Shown here piece after piece: positions 1 to 5,907 of a stretch of 11,756 nt of DNA. Numbering within the stretch: the first letter of the stretch is position 1; each line of letters begins with the position of its first letter. Both the position numbers and the translations under genes were made by a program. Below the pieces are notes generated by a model that worked only from the letters and a program-made list of their open reading frames with translations, did no database searches and had not been told where the DNA came from. Origin of the DNA: Pseudomonadota bacterium (lineage in GTDB: Bacteria > Pseudomonadota > Alphaproteobacteria > Rhizobiales > Beijerinckiaceae). The stretch lies in contig JAFAAP010000197.1 of the NCBI GenBank assembly GCA_023426505.1, positions 1-11,756 of the forward strand, in the 5' to 3' direction.

Positions 1-242
1 TCACGCGGGGCGACCTCAACGCGGCCAATTTCATCGTGGCGGAGAAATACATCGATGCGATCCGGGCGCTCGCCTCGGCGCCGAACCAGAAAGTGGTGAT
101 CGTGCCCATCGAGGCGGCAGGACTGGCCGGAGCCCTGGGAGGCATCGCCGAGCTGACCCGGTCCGTGTTCGGCGAGGGCGGCGTGGGAACCAAGCCCGTG
201 CGCAGCGTTCCCACGGTCGGCGGAGGGGCCGAGCGCTCATGA
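1..242 (+). CDS. SPFH/band-7 (stomatin-like, QmcA-type) membrane protein, C-terminal end only
   Basis: The reading frame is open from the left edge (first full codon at 3), so only the last 79 residues are visible and the start lies outside the window. They hold an alanine-rich helical stretch (NAANFIVAEKY) followed by a VVIVPIEAAGLAG segment and a short polar tail. This matches the end of QmcA/stomatin-like SPFH proteins, where a helix and a 'KVV-P-E' block follow the band-7 domain. The band-7 domain and N-terminal membrane anchor cannot be seen. The family forms large oligomeric scaffolds at the inner membrane that organise proteins and lipids. The stop overlaps the next gene, an NfeD-family member, and this SPFH-NfeD pairing is the strongest support for the call. 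An internal GTG at 36 is not the start. HflC or HflK is less likely because of the NfeD partner. Confidence 0.85.
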   Translation, partial: TRGDLNAANFIVAEKYIDAIRALASAPNQKVVIVPIEAAGLAGALGGIAELTRSVFGEGGVGTKPVRSVPTVGGGAERS

Positions 243-688
243 TCGCGGACGCGTTCGTCGGCCTGGGAGCCTGGGCCTGGATCATCCTCGGCGTCGTCCT
301 GATCGGCGTCGAGCTCGTCGCGCCGGGCTCGTTCTTCCTCTGGCTCGGTCTGGCCGCCATCGCGACGGGATTGCTGGACGCCCTGCTCGGCCTGTCCTGG
401 CAGACCGCGGCGCTCCTCTTCGCCCTGCTGTCCGTGGGAGCGGTGGTCCTCGGACGCTACGTCACCCGTTCGAAGACCCAGCCCGACACCGATGCCGCGC
501 CGCTCAACCAGCGCGGCCAGTCCCTTGTCGGGCGGGTCTTCACCCTCGAGACGCCGATCAAGGACGGTGAGGGGCGCATCCGGGTCGACGACAGCTCCTG
601 GCGCGTGACCGGCGCCGACCGGTTCGCCGGCGCCAAGGTGCGGGTCGTGCGTGTCGAAGGCGCGACGCTCGTTGTCGACGATCCGTGA
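239..688 (+). CDS. NfeD family protein, short membrane form (YbbJ-like)
   Basis: This 149-residue protein has about three hydrophobic segments (roughly residues 11-28, 31-50 and 54-72) and a charged linker. A C-terminal soluble domain of about 60 residues (90-149) follows, with the glycine/valine pattern of the NfeD OB-fold (SLVGRVF ... RVTGADRF ... VRVVRVEGATLVV). It lacks the N-terminal ClpP-like serine protease domain of long NfeD proteins, so it is the short type that partners SPFH proteins such as E. coli QmcA. Its ATG overlaps the upstream stop (ATGA), which indicates translational coupling and a shared operon. The likely role is an inner-membrane accessory of the SPFH scaffold in membrane quality control or organisation; the exact function is not established for the family. 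Confidence 0.9.
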   Translation: MIADAFVGLGAWAWIILGVVLIGVELVAPGSFFLWLGLAAIATGLLDALLGLSWQTAALLFALLSVGAVVLGRYVTRSKTQPDTDAAPLNQRGQSLVGRVFTLETPIKDGEGRIRVDDSSWRVTGADRFAGAKVRVVRVEGATLVVDDP

Positions 689-689
689 G

Positions 690-714
690 GCAACCTCCTT
701 CAGGGTGGGGTTGC
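690..714 (+). terminator. Possible hairpin terminator after the SPFH-NfeD pair
   Basis: GCAACC at 690-695 pairs with GGTTGC at 709-714. A U-G and a C-G pair extend this inward, leaving a loop of about 9 bases. It begins directly after the nfeD stop codon, which fits a transcript end. No T-run follows (the next bases are ATGCGATT), so it is at best a weak intrinsic terminator. Confidence 0.35.
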
Positions 715-738
715 ATGCGATTTACATAACAATATAAA
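711..738 (+). promoter_or_regulatory. Candidate promoter for the RTX gene
   Basis: The stretch from about 715 to 750 is conspicuously AT-rich against a GC-rich background. TTGCAT at 711-716 and TATAAA at 733-738 are spaced by 16 bases and resemble -35 and -10 elements; the -10 match is good and the -35 match is weak. An alternative -10 is TCTAAT at 742-747 with TTTACA at 721-726, but that spacing is only 15. Either would leave a leader of roughly 60-75 bases before the ATG at 817. This is pattern matching only. Confidence 0.35.
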
Positions 739-816
739 GTTTCTAATGCTGCGTCGATCACCGAGGCTCGAAACCCGGTGGCGGCATTCCTGATGAACTT
801 AGCGGAACATTACAGC

Positions 817-1398
817 ATGGCTTTTATTGTTAACAGCCCTCGCTTTACAAACGAAGGCACGATCTATGGCGGCCTAACCATGGGTGAGGGGCGCAACTAC
901 CTCGATACGCGGAAGGGTTACATTTCCGGCAAGATCAGCATGCTTGGCGGCAACGATACCGTTCTCGGGGGGAAGCGATCCGAATACATCGACGGCGGTG
1001 ACGGAAACGATACGCTGTCGGGTGGTGCGGGCAACGACAAACTCATCGGCGGGGCCGGGAGCAATACCCTGACGGGCGGTGAGGGAAAGGACAGCTTCAT
1101 CTTCGCGGTTGCGCCTCTTGCGGGCAACAGGGACATCATACGGGACTTCAACCCGATCGACGACACGCTCAAGTTCAAGCAGGAAGCCTTCGCCAATATC
1201 GGAGGAAAAGGAAAGCTCGCCCGCGATGCTCTTCGCTTCGGTTCGATGGCCGCAGATGCGGAGGACCGCATCATCTATCACAAGTCTACCGGCAATCTGT
1301 ATTACGATCCCGACGGGACAGGCGCCGAGGCACAGATCCTCATTGCGAAGTTGAGCAACAAGGCCAAGCTCGCTCTCAGCGATTTCGTCGTGATCTGA
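817..1398 (+). CDS. Small RTX calcium-binding protein (hemolysin-type repeats, probable type I secretion substrate)
   Basis: From the ATG at 817 the protein is 193 residues. Residues 1-43 show no recognisable domain and no signal peptide. Residues 44-93 carry glycine/aspartate RTX nonapeptide repeats (LGGNDTVLGG, GGDGNDTLSGGAGNDKL, GGEGKDSF), which bind calcium as a parallel beta-roll. The rest (94-193) resembles the serralysin C-terminal region: an FIF...DIIRDFNP-DDTLKF block, a DRIIYHKSTGNLYYDPDG block and a hydrophobic DFVVI end. In such proteins the end acts as the uncleaved type I export signal. No catalytic domain is present, so it is not a protease. I chose 817 because AGCGGA at 801-806 is a fair Shine-Dalgarno; in-frame GTG 778 and ATG 793 are alternatives. 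Transporter genes are not in view. Its upstream region is AT-rich and its own GC content looks lower than its neighbours', which hints at acquisition. Confidence 0.85.
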   Translation: MAFIVNSPRFTNEGTIYGGLTMGEGRNYLDTRKGYISGKISMLGGNDTVLGGKRSEYIDGGDGNDTLSGGAGNDKLIGGAGSNTLTGGEGKDSFIFAVAPLAGNRDIIRDFNPIDDTLKFKQEAFANIGGKGKLARDALRFGSMAADAEDRIIYHKSTGNLYYDPDGTGAEAQILIAKLSNKAKLALSDFVVI

Positions 1399-1406
1399 CG
1401 CCTATC

Positions 1407-1432
1407 GGAAAGAGCAGGACCCTGCTCTTTCC
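1407..1432. terminator. Palindromic terminator between convergent RTX and kdsD genes
   Basis: GGAAAGAGCAG (1407-1417) is perfectly complementary to CTGCTCTTTCC (1422-1432), an 11-pair stem around a 4-base loop. It lies 8 bases after the RTX stop and 11 bases beyond the kdsD stop on the other strand. It could end transcripts from both directions. No separate T-run follows on either strand; the only T-rich part is CTCTTTCC within each 3' arm, so efficiency is uncertain. Confidence 0.7.
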
Positions 1433-1443
1433 CTTGCCCTGAA

Positions 1444-2439
1444 TCAGGCCGCGCCTGCCCGCAGGAGGTCGAGGTAATGCACCAGGCCGATGGGCCGGTT
1501 GTTCTCGACCACGATCAGGGCCGTGATGCGGGAGGCCTCTTCCATTTCCAGGGCGGTCGCCACGAGGGCATCGGGCGCGATGGTGCGCGGCGTCCTGGTC
1601 ATGATGGCCGTCACCGGCAGGGTCATGAGATCGGGCTTCAGGTTGCGGCGCAGGTCGCCGTCGGTGACGATGCCCGCGAGCGTGCCGTCGCCGTTGACCA
1701 CGATCACGGCGCCGAAGCCCTTGCGGCCGATCTCGCCGATGGCCTCGTCCATGCGCGCCTCGAGGCCGACGACCGGCAGCCGCTCGCCCATGTGCATGAT
1801 GTCGCGCACGAGCTTGAGGCGGGCGCCGAGCTTGCCGCCGGGGTGGAACACCTTGAAATGCTCCGCCGTGAAACCGCGCTTCTCCAGGAGGGCGACGGCG
1901 AGGGCGTCGCCGAGCGCGAGCTGGATCGTGGTCGAGGTGGTGGGCGCCAGCCCGTTGGGGCAGGCCTCCTTGGCCCTCGGCAGGGTCAGGCAGATGTCGG
2001 AGGCGCGCCCGAGGGTCGATTCCGCGTTCGACGTCAGGGCGATCAGGGGCACCCGGAAGCGCCGGGAATAGCCGATGATGTCCGCGAGTTCGGCCGTCTC
2101 CCCCGACCAGGACAAGGCAATGATCACGTCGTCGGTCTGGATCATGCCCAGGTCGCCGTGGCTCGCCTCCGCCGGGTGGACGTAGTGGGCGGGCGTGCCG
2201 GTCGAGGCGAAGGTGGCGGTGATCTTGCGGCCCACATGGCCGGATTTGCCCATGCCGGTCACGATGACCCGGCCCCTGGCGGCCGACAATGTCTCGACGG
2301 CCGCCGTGAAGACGGGGCCGAGGCCGTTGCCGATGGCGTCCATCAGGATCGTCAGGCCGTCCCGCTCCGTCTCGAGCGTGCGCAGGGCCGAGGCGATGGT
2401 GGGATCGGGCGACAGGGGGCTTGGCTTTGCAAGTGTCAT
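1444..2439 (-). CDS. kdsD: D-arabinose 5-phosphate isomerase (KdsD/KpsF/GutQ family)
   Basis: This enzyme interconverts ribulose 5-phosphate and arabinose 5-phosphate in the cytoplasm, the entry step to Kdo for LPS and some capsules. The 331-residue length fits the family. An N-terminal SIS sugar-isomerase domain covers about residues 45-185 and two CBS domains follow (about 212-270 and 277-331). Matching to E. coli KdsD places the catalytic residues at K65 (GMGKSGH), E117 (SGETAE), E158 (AKEACP) and H199 (FHPGGKLG), all present. The TTSTTIQLALGDALAVALL helix is also typical. The start is supported by AGAGGGG at 2445-2451 on the minus strand, but that site lies inside a hairpin (see 2440-2468). 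It probably forms an operon with galU, whose stop is 50 bases upstream. KpsF or GutQ paralogues catalyse the same reaction, so the symbol is a family-level choice. Confidence 0.93.
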   Translation of the reverse strand: MTLAKPSPLSPDPTIASALRTLETERDGLTILMDAIGNGLGPVFTAAVETLSAARGRVIVTGMGKSGHVGRKITATFASTGTPAHYVHPAEASHGDLGMIQTDDVIIALSWSGETAELADIIGYSRRFRVPLIALTSNAESTLGRASDICLTLPRAKEACPNGLAPTTSTTIQLALGDALAVALLEKRGFTAEHFKVFHPGGKLGARLKLVRDIMHMGERLPVVGLEARMDEAIGEIGRKGFGAVIVVNGDGTLAGIVTDGDLRRNLKPDLMTLPVTAIMTRTPRTIAPDALVATALEMEEASRITALIVVENNRPIGLVHYLDLLRAGAA

Positions 2440-2468
2440 GGCCGCCCCTCTAGCACGGAGGAGCGGCC
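2440..2468 (-). promoter_or_regulatory. Hairpin covering the kdsD ribosome-binding site
   Basis: In the minus-strand transcript, GGCCGCUCCUC (from 2468 to 2458) pairs with GAGGGGCGGCC (2450 to 2440). This gives 10 Watson-Crick pairs and one U-G pair around a 7-base loop. The 3' arm contains the GAGGGG Shine-Dalgarno of kdsD and ends directly against its AUG, so the folded form should hinder initiation. The U-G pair becomes a C-A mismatch on the opposite strand, which suggests the fold, if functional, acts in the galU-kdsD direction. It could instead be a galU terminator, but no U-run follows. Confidence 0.5.
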
Positions 2469-2489
2469 ATGAGGAACCCTCGCCATTGC

Positions 2490-3368
2490 TTACTTCTGCC
2501 GCAGCAGGGCCTCGAGCTCCCGGCGAAACTCGGCGGAGAGCTCATCGCGCTCCAGGGCATAGGCCACGTTGGCCATGAGGAAGCCGATCTTGGAGCCCGT
2601 GTCGTAGGTCTTGCCCTGGTACTTCATGCCGAAGAACTGCTGGTCCTTCATCAGGCGGATCATGGAATCCGTGAGCTGGATCTCGTTGCCGGCGCCGCGC
2701 TCCTGGGTGGAGAGCAGGTCGAAGATCTCGGGCTGGAGGATGTAGCGGCCCGAAATGATGTAGTTCGAGGGGGCGGTGCCTTTCGGGGGCTTCTCCACCA
2801 TGCCGGTGATCTCGAAGGTCTGGCCGAATTCCTGGCCCACGGACACGATGCCGTATTGGTGGGTCTGATCCTCGGGCACCTCCTCGACCGCGATGATGTT
2901 GCCGCCGTGCTTCTCGTAGGCGGCGATCATCTGCTCCATGGAGCCCCGGCTCAGCATGTCGGGGAGCAGGACCGCAAAGGGCTCGTCGCCGACGAGCTCG
3001 CGGGCGCACCAGACCGCATGACCGAGCCCGAGGGGCTCCTGCTGGCGGGTGAAGCTGGTCTGGCCGGCCTGGGGCTGGTCCTTCGTGAGGGCTTCGAGCT
3101 CCTTGGTCTTGTTTCGCTCCTGGAGAGTGCGGTTCAGCTCGTAGGCGATGTCGAAGTGGTCCTCGATCACCGCCTTGTTGCGGCCGGTGACGAAGATGAA
3201 GTGCTCGATGCCGGCCGCGCGGGCCTCGTCGACCACGTGCTGGACCACCGGACGGTCGACGACGCACAGCATCTCCTTCGGAACGGCCTTGGTGGCCGGA
3301 AGGAACCGGGTTCCGAGGCCGGCGACGGGGAGGACTGCTTTGCGGATGCGCTTCATGGAAGGGGCCAT
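2490..3368 (-). CDS. galU: UTP-glucose-1-phosphate uridylyltransferase (UDP-glucose pyrophosphorylase)
   Basis: GalU makes UDP-glucose and pyrophosphate from UTP and glucose 1-phosphate in the cytoplasm, feeding LPS, exopolysaccharide and glucan synthesis. The 292-residue protein has the expected size and nucleotidyltransferase fold. It carries the signature AGLGTRFLPATKAVPKEM (residues 16-33), the QQEPLGLGHAV block (109-119), the metal-binding LLPDML (134-139), VEKP (191-194) and the AGNEIQLTD loop (226-234). The start is unsure: ATG at 3368 gives MAPSMKRIRK, while ATG at 3356 gives the commoner MKRIRK beginning. Neither has a visible Shine-Dalgarno. Downstream, kdsD follows after 50 bases on the same strand. 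Upstream, galE is divergent across a 186-base gap and consumes the product UDP-glucose. Confidence 0.96.
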   Translation of the reverse strand: MAPSMKRIRKAVLPVAGLGTRFLPATKAVPKEMLCVVDRPVVQHVVDEARAAGIEHFIFVTGRNKAVIEDHFDIAYELNRTLQERNKTKELEALTKDQPQAGQTSFTRQQEPLGLGHAVWCARELVGDEPFAVLLPDMLSRGSMEQMIAAYEKHGGNIIAVEEVPEDQTHQYGIVSVGQEFGQTFEITGMVEKPPKGTAPSNYIISGRYILQPEIFDLLSTQERGAGNEIQLTDSMIRLMKDQQFFGMKYQGKTYDTGSKIGFLMANVAYALERDELSAEFRRELEALLRQK

Positions 3369-3554
3369 TGTGAGCAGGGATGCGTCAGGAAAAGGATGGA
3401 GGCGGGAAGGAGGAAACTGTCAAGGTTCGATCCCTATAACGCTTGTGCGACGACCTTGTTGCATCGCATCACGCCCAACTAGCGTCCTGGGACCTGAATT
3501 GGAGCTGAAGCGTTGTGGTTAACCTGCTAAGAACGGCGCGAAGGAGGACGAAAC
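3369..3554. promoter_or_regulatory. Divergent galU-galE intergenic region
   Basis: This 186-base gap must carry the promoters of both divergent genes. For galU, TTGACA on the minus strand (complement of 3418-3423) is a perfect -35 hexamer. The sequence 17 bases on (TCCATC) is a poor -10, so the call is tentative. For galE I found no convincing promoter, only a strong Shine-Dalgarno, AAGGAGG at 3541-3547, 7 bases before the ATG. No repeats or binding sites stand out. Confidence 0.45.
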
Positions 3555-4541
3555 ATGGCGGTTTTGGTGACGGGCGGAGCCGGCTATATCGGCAGCCACA
3601 TGGTGCTCGAGCTCGTCGATGCCGGTGAGAAGGTGGTCGTCCTGGACGATCTCTCCACAGGTTTTCGCTGGTCCGTGCCCCCTGAGGCGACCCTGGTCGT
3701 GGGCGACGTGGGCGACCAGGACCTGGTGACCCGCCTCATCGACGAGCACGGCATCGACAGCATCCTGCATTTCGCCGCCAAGATAGTCGTGCCGGAATCG
3801 GTCGCCGATCCGCTGACCTACTACCTGAACAACACGGTCAAATCCCGGGCCCTGATCGAGACCGCGGTGACGACCGGCATCAGGAACTTCATCTTCTCCT
3901 CGACAGCGGCCGTCTACGGCAACGCCCAGGCCGATCTCCTGTCCGAGGATACGCCCCTCAACCCGATCAACCCTTATGGGCGCACCAAGCTCATGACGGA
4001 GTGGATGCTGGAGGACGCTTCCAAGGCCCACGGCCTCCGTTATGCGGTCCTGCGCTACTTCAACGTGGCGGGCGCCGACCCGAAGGGACGTTCGGGCCAG
4101 TCGACGCCCCAGGCCACCCACCTGATCAAGGTGGCGGCCCAGGCGGCTCTCGGCCAGCGGCCCCATCTCGACGTGTACGGCACCGACTATGAGACCCCGG
4201 ACGGCACTTGCGTCCGGGACTACATCCAGGTCACGGACCTCGCCCGCGCGCATCTGGCGGCCCTGCGGCATTTGCGCCACGACGGCGACTGCATCACGAT
4301 GAATTGCGGCTACGGCCACGGCGCGTCGGTGCGCGAGGTCGTGAACGTGGTCAAAAAGGTGTCCGGCGTCGATTTCGAGGTCCGCTACAGCCCGCGCCGC
4401 CCTGGAGATCCCGCGGCCCTCGTGGCCAAGGTGAGCCGGATCCGCAGCCTCGGCTGGGAGCCTCAATACGACGATCTCGAGGAAATCGTCGACCAGGCCC
4501 TGCGGTGGGAGCGGGCTCTGGCGGAACGGAAAGCCGCATAA
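3555..4541 (+). CDS. galE: UDP-glucose 4-epimerase
   Basis: This cytoplasmic NAD-dependent enzyme interconverts UDP-glucose and UDP-galactose. It is 328 residues long, typical of bacterial GalE. The Rossmann motif GGAGYIGSH is at residues 7-15 and the short-chain dehydrogenase YxxxK is Y141-K145 (NPYGRTK). The FNVAGADP (169-176) and GTCVRDYIQVTDLA (217-230) blocks are characteristic. The catalytic Ser/Thr position is a threonine (T117, in FSSTAAVYG) where E. coli has Ser124. The gate residue that controls acceptance of N-acetylated substrates (Tyr299 in E. coli) aligns with L289, so use of UDP-GlcNAc cannot be excluded. AAGGAGG at 3541-3547 fixes the ATG. Divergent galU supplies its substrate. 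No terminator is evident before the next gene, 81 bases downstream. Confidence 0.93.
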   Translation: MAVLVTGGAGYIGSHMVLELVDAGEKVVVLDDLSTGFRWSVPPEATLVVGDVGDQDLVTRLIDEHGIDSILHFAAKIVVPESVADPLTYYLNNTVKSRALIETAVTTGIRNFIFSSTAAVYGNAQADLLSEDTPLNPINPYGRTKLMTEWMLEDASKAHGLRYAVLRYFNVAGADPKGRSGQSTPQATHLIKVAAQAALGQRPHLDVYGTDYETPDGTCVRDYIQVTDLARAHLAALRHLRHDGDCITMNCGYGHGASVREVVNVVKKVSGVDFEVRYSPRRPGDPAALVAKVSRIRSLGWEPQYDDLEEIVDQALRWERALAERKAA

Positions 4542-4622
4542 AGTCCCACTATCAACCGGCTGTTAACCCCCGTAATGTCGCATGGCGGGACGAGACCATT
4601 GTCCTGTCCGTGAGCGACTCAT

Positions 4623-5852
4623 ATGCAGCAGCCGATTCGCGTGGCGCGCAGCCTCTGCAGCGCCCTCATTCTTGGTCTGAGCCTCAACCTGGGCCTGGGG
4701 GCGGCCGGGACCGCCCCCGTCATGGCCCAAGAGGCCTCGGAGGCGGGATTCCAGCGGTTCGTGGAAAGCCTCTGGCCGGCCGCCCGCGCCCGTGGCGTCT
4801 CCCGTGCGACCTTCGACGAAGCCTTCCGTGGGGTCGGGCCGGATCCGAAGATCGTCGCGCTCACCAAGAAGCAGTCGGAGTTCGTCCGGCCGATCTGGGA
4901 CTACGTCAACGGGGCGATTTCGGCCCAGCGGCTGGAGCGCGGCCGGCAGATGGCGGCCGAATGGTCCAAGACGCTCGCGGCGGTCGAGCGGGCCTATGGG
5001 GTGCCGCGGTCCGTCGTCCTCGGCGTCTGGGGCATGGAGACCAATTTCGGCAGCTTCACGGGCTCGATCTATGCGGTCCGGGCGCTGGCGACCTTGGCCT
5101 ATACGGGCTATCGCGGCGATTTCTTCAGGGACGAGCTGCTGACGGCGCTCCAGATCCTGGAAGCAGAGCACATCGACCGAGACAAGATGCTGGGCTCCTG
5201 GGCCGGTGCCATGGGGCACACCCAGTTCATGCCGTCGAGCTACATGAAGTTCGCCGTTGACGGCAACCGGGACGGCGTGCGCGACATCTGGGGTTCGGTC
5301 CCGGATGCCCTGGCCTCCACGGCCAACTACCTGCGCCAGCACGGCTGGAAGCCGGGCCTGCCCTGGGGCTTCGAGGTGAAGCTTCCGCGCGGGTTCGATT
5401 TCCGAAACCTCCGCCAGGGCTTCGCGAGCTGGGAGGGCCTCGGGCTGCGCCGGGCCGATGGAAAGCCGATGCCGCGATCGGGAGAGGCGAGCCTTTTCCT
5501 GCCCGGCGGGGCGAGGGGACCGGCCTTCCTGGTCACCGACAACTATGCGGTGATCAAGGCGTACAACTCCTCCGACGCCTATGCCATGGGCGTCGCCCAT
5601 CTAGGGGACCGGCTTATGGGCGGCCTGCCGATCCAGGGGGCCTGGCCCAAGGACGAGCCGATGCTGGACAAGGACCAGCGGCAAGAACTCCAGGAGCGCC
5701 TCGCGGCCCTCGGCCTGTATGAGGGGGAGACCGACGGCAAGCTCGGGTCCAAGACCCGCGATGCGGTCAGGAACTTCCAGCTCAAGCGCGGCTTGATCCC
5801 GGACGGCTACGCCGACGTCGCGGTTCTGCGTGAATTGCGCGCGGTGCGCTGA
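4623..5852 (+). CDS. Lytic murein transglycosylase, MltB/GH103 type, with peptidoglycan-binding tail
   Basis: This enzyme cleaves the MurNAc-GlcNAc bond of peptidoglycan, forming 1,6-anhydroMurNAc ends, in the periplasm. The 409-residue protein begins with a signal peptide (positive N-terminus, hydrophobic 10-28, likely cut after A35 in APVMA-QE). There is no lipobox, so it is probably soluble rather than lipid-anchored like E. coli MltB. The catalytic domain spans about 40-335. GVWGMETNFGS places the catalytic glutamate at E139, and MGHTQFMPSSY (197-207) is a family signature. DGNRDGVRDIWG (213-224) corresponds to the EF-hand-like loop of Slt35. A PG_binding_1 domain follows (about 352-408, LGLYEGETDGKLGSKTRDAV). 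The ATG at 4623 has only a weak ribosome site. The next gene follows after 55 bases, so co-transcription is likely. Confidence 0.93.
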   Translation: MQQPIRVARSLCSALILGLSLNLGLGAAGTAPVMAQEASEAGFQRFVESLWPAARARGVSRATFDEAFRGVGPDPKIVALTKKQSEFVRPIWDYVNGAISAQRLERGRQMAAEWSKTLAAVERAYGVPRSVVLGVWGMETNFGSFTGSIYAVRALATLAYTGYRGDFFRDELLTALQILEAEHIDRDKMLGSWAGAMGHTQFMPSSYMKFAVDGNRDGVRDIWGSVPDALASTANYLRQHGWKPGLPWGFEVKLPRGFDFRNLRQGFASWEGLGLRRADGKPMPRSGEASLFLPGGARGPAFLVTDNYAVIKAYNSSDAYAMGVAHLGDRLMGGLPIQGAWPKDEPMLDKDQRQELQERLAALGLYEGETDGKLGSKTRDAVRNFQLKRGLIPDGYADVAVLRELRAVR

Positions 5853-5907
5853 CGAAGGTCCGGCAACGCGCTATCCTTGAGCAGGCCGGGCCCATCTGGA
5901 GTTGCCC

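Noticed and set aside
31..360. A minus-strand 109-codon frame opposite the SPFH-NfeD junction
   Set aside because: It is Arg/Pro-rich shadow sequence against a clearly coupled SPFH-NfeD gene pair.
1477..2472. A 331-codon + strand frame opposite kdsD, coincidentally the same length as KdsD
   Set aside because: It is a low-complexity, Gly/Arg/His/Asp-rich translation with no motif. The minus-strand gene has intact SIS and CBS domains and catalytic residues.
3519..3534. TTAACC box before galE considered as a CtrA site (TTAA-N7-TTAA)
   Set aside because: The second half reads AGAA, so the site is incomplete. A single half-site is too common to support regulation.
4208..5260. A + strand frame spanning the end of galE and the start of the transglycosylase gene
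   Set aside because: It is out of frame with both well-supported genes and its translation is Arg/Gly/Pro-rich without motifs; it is not a fusion.
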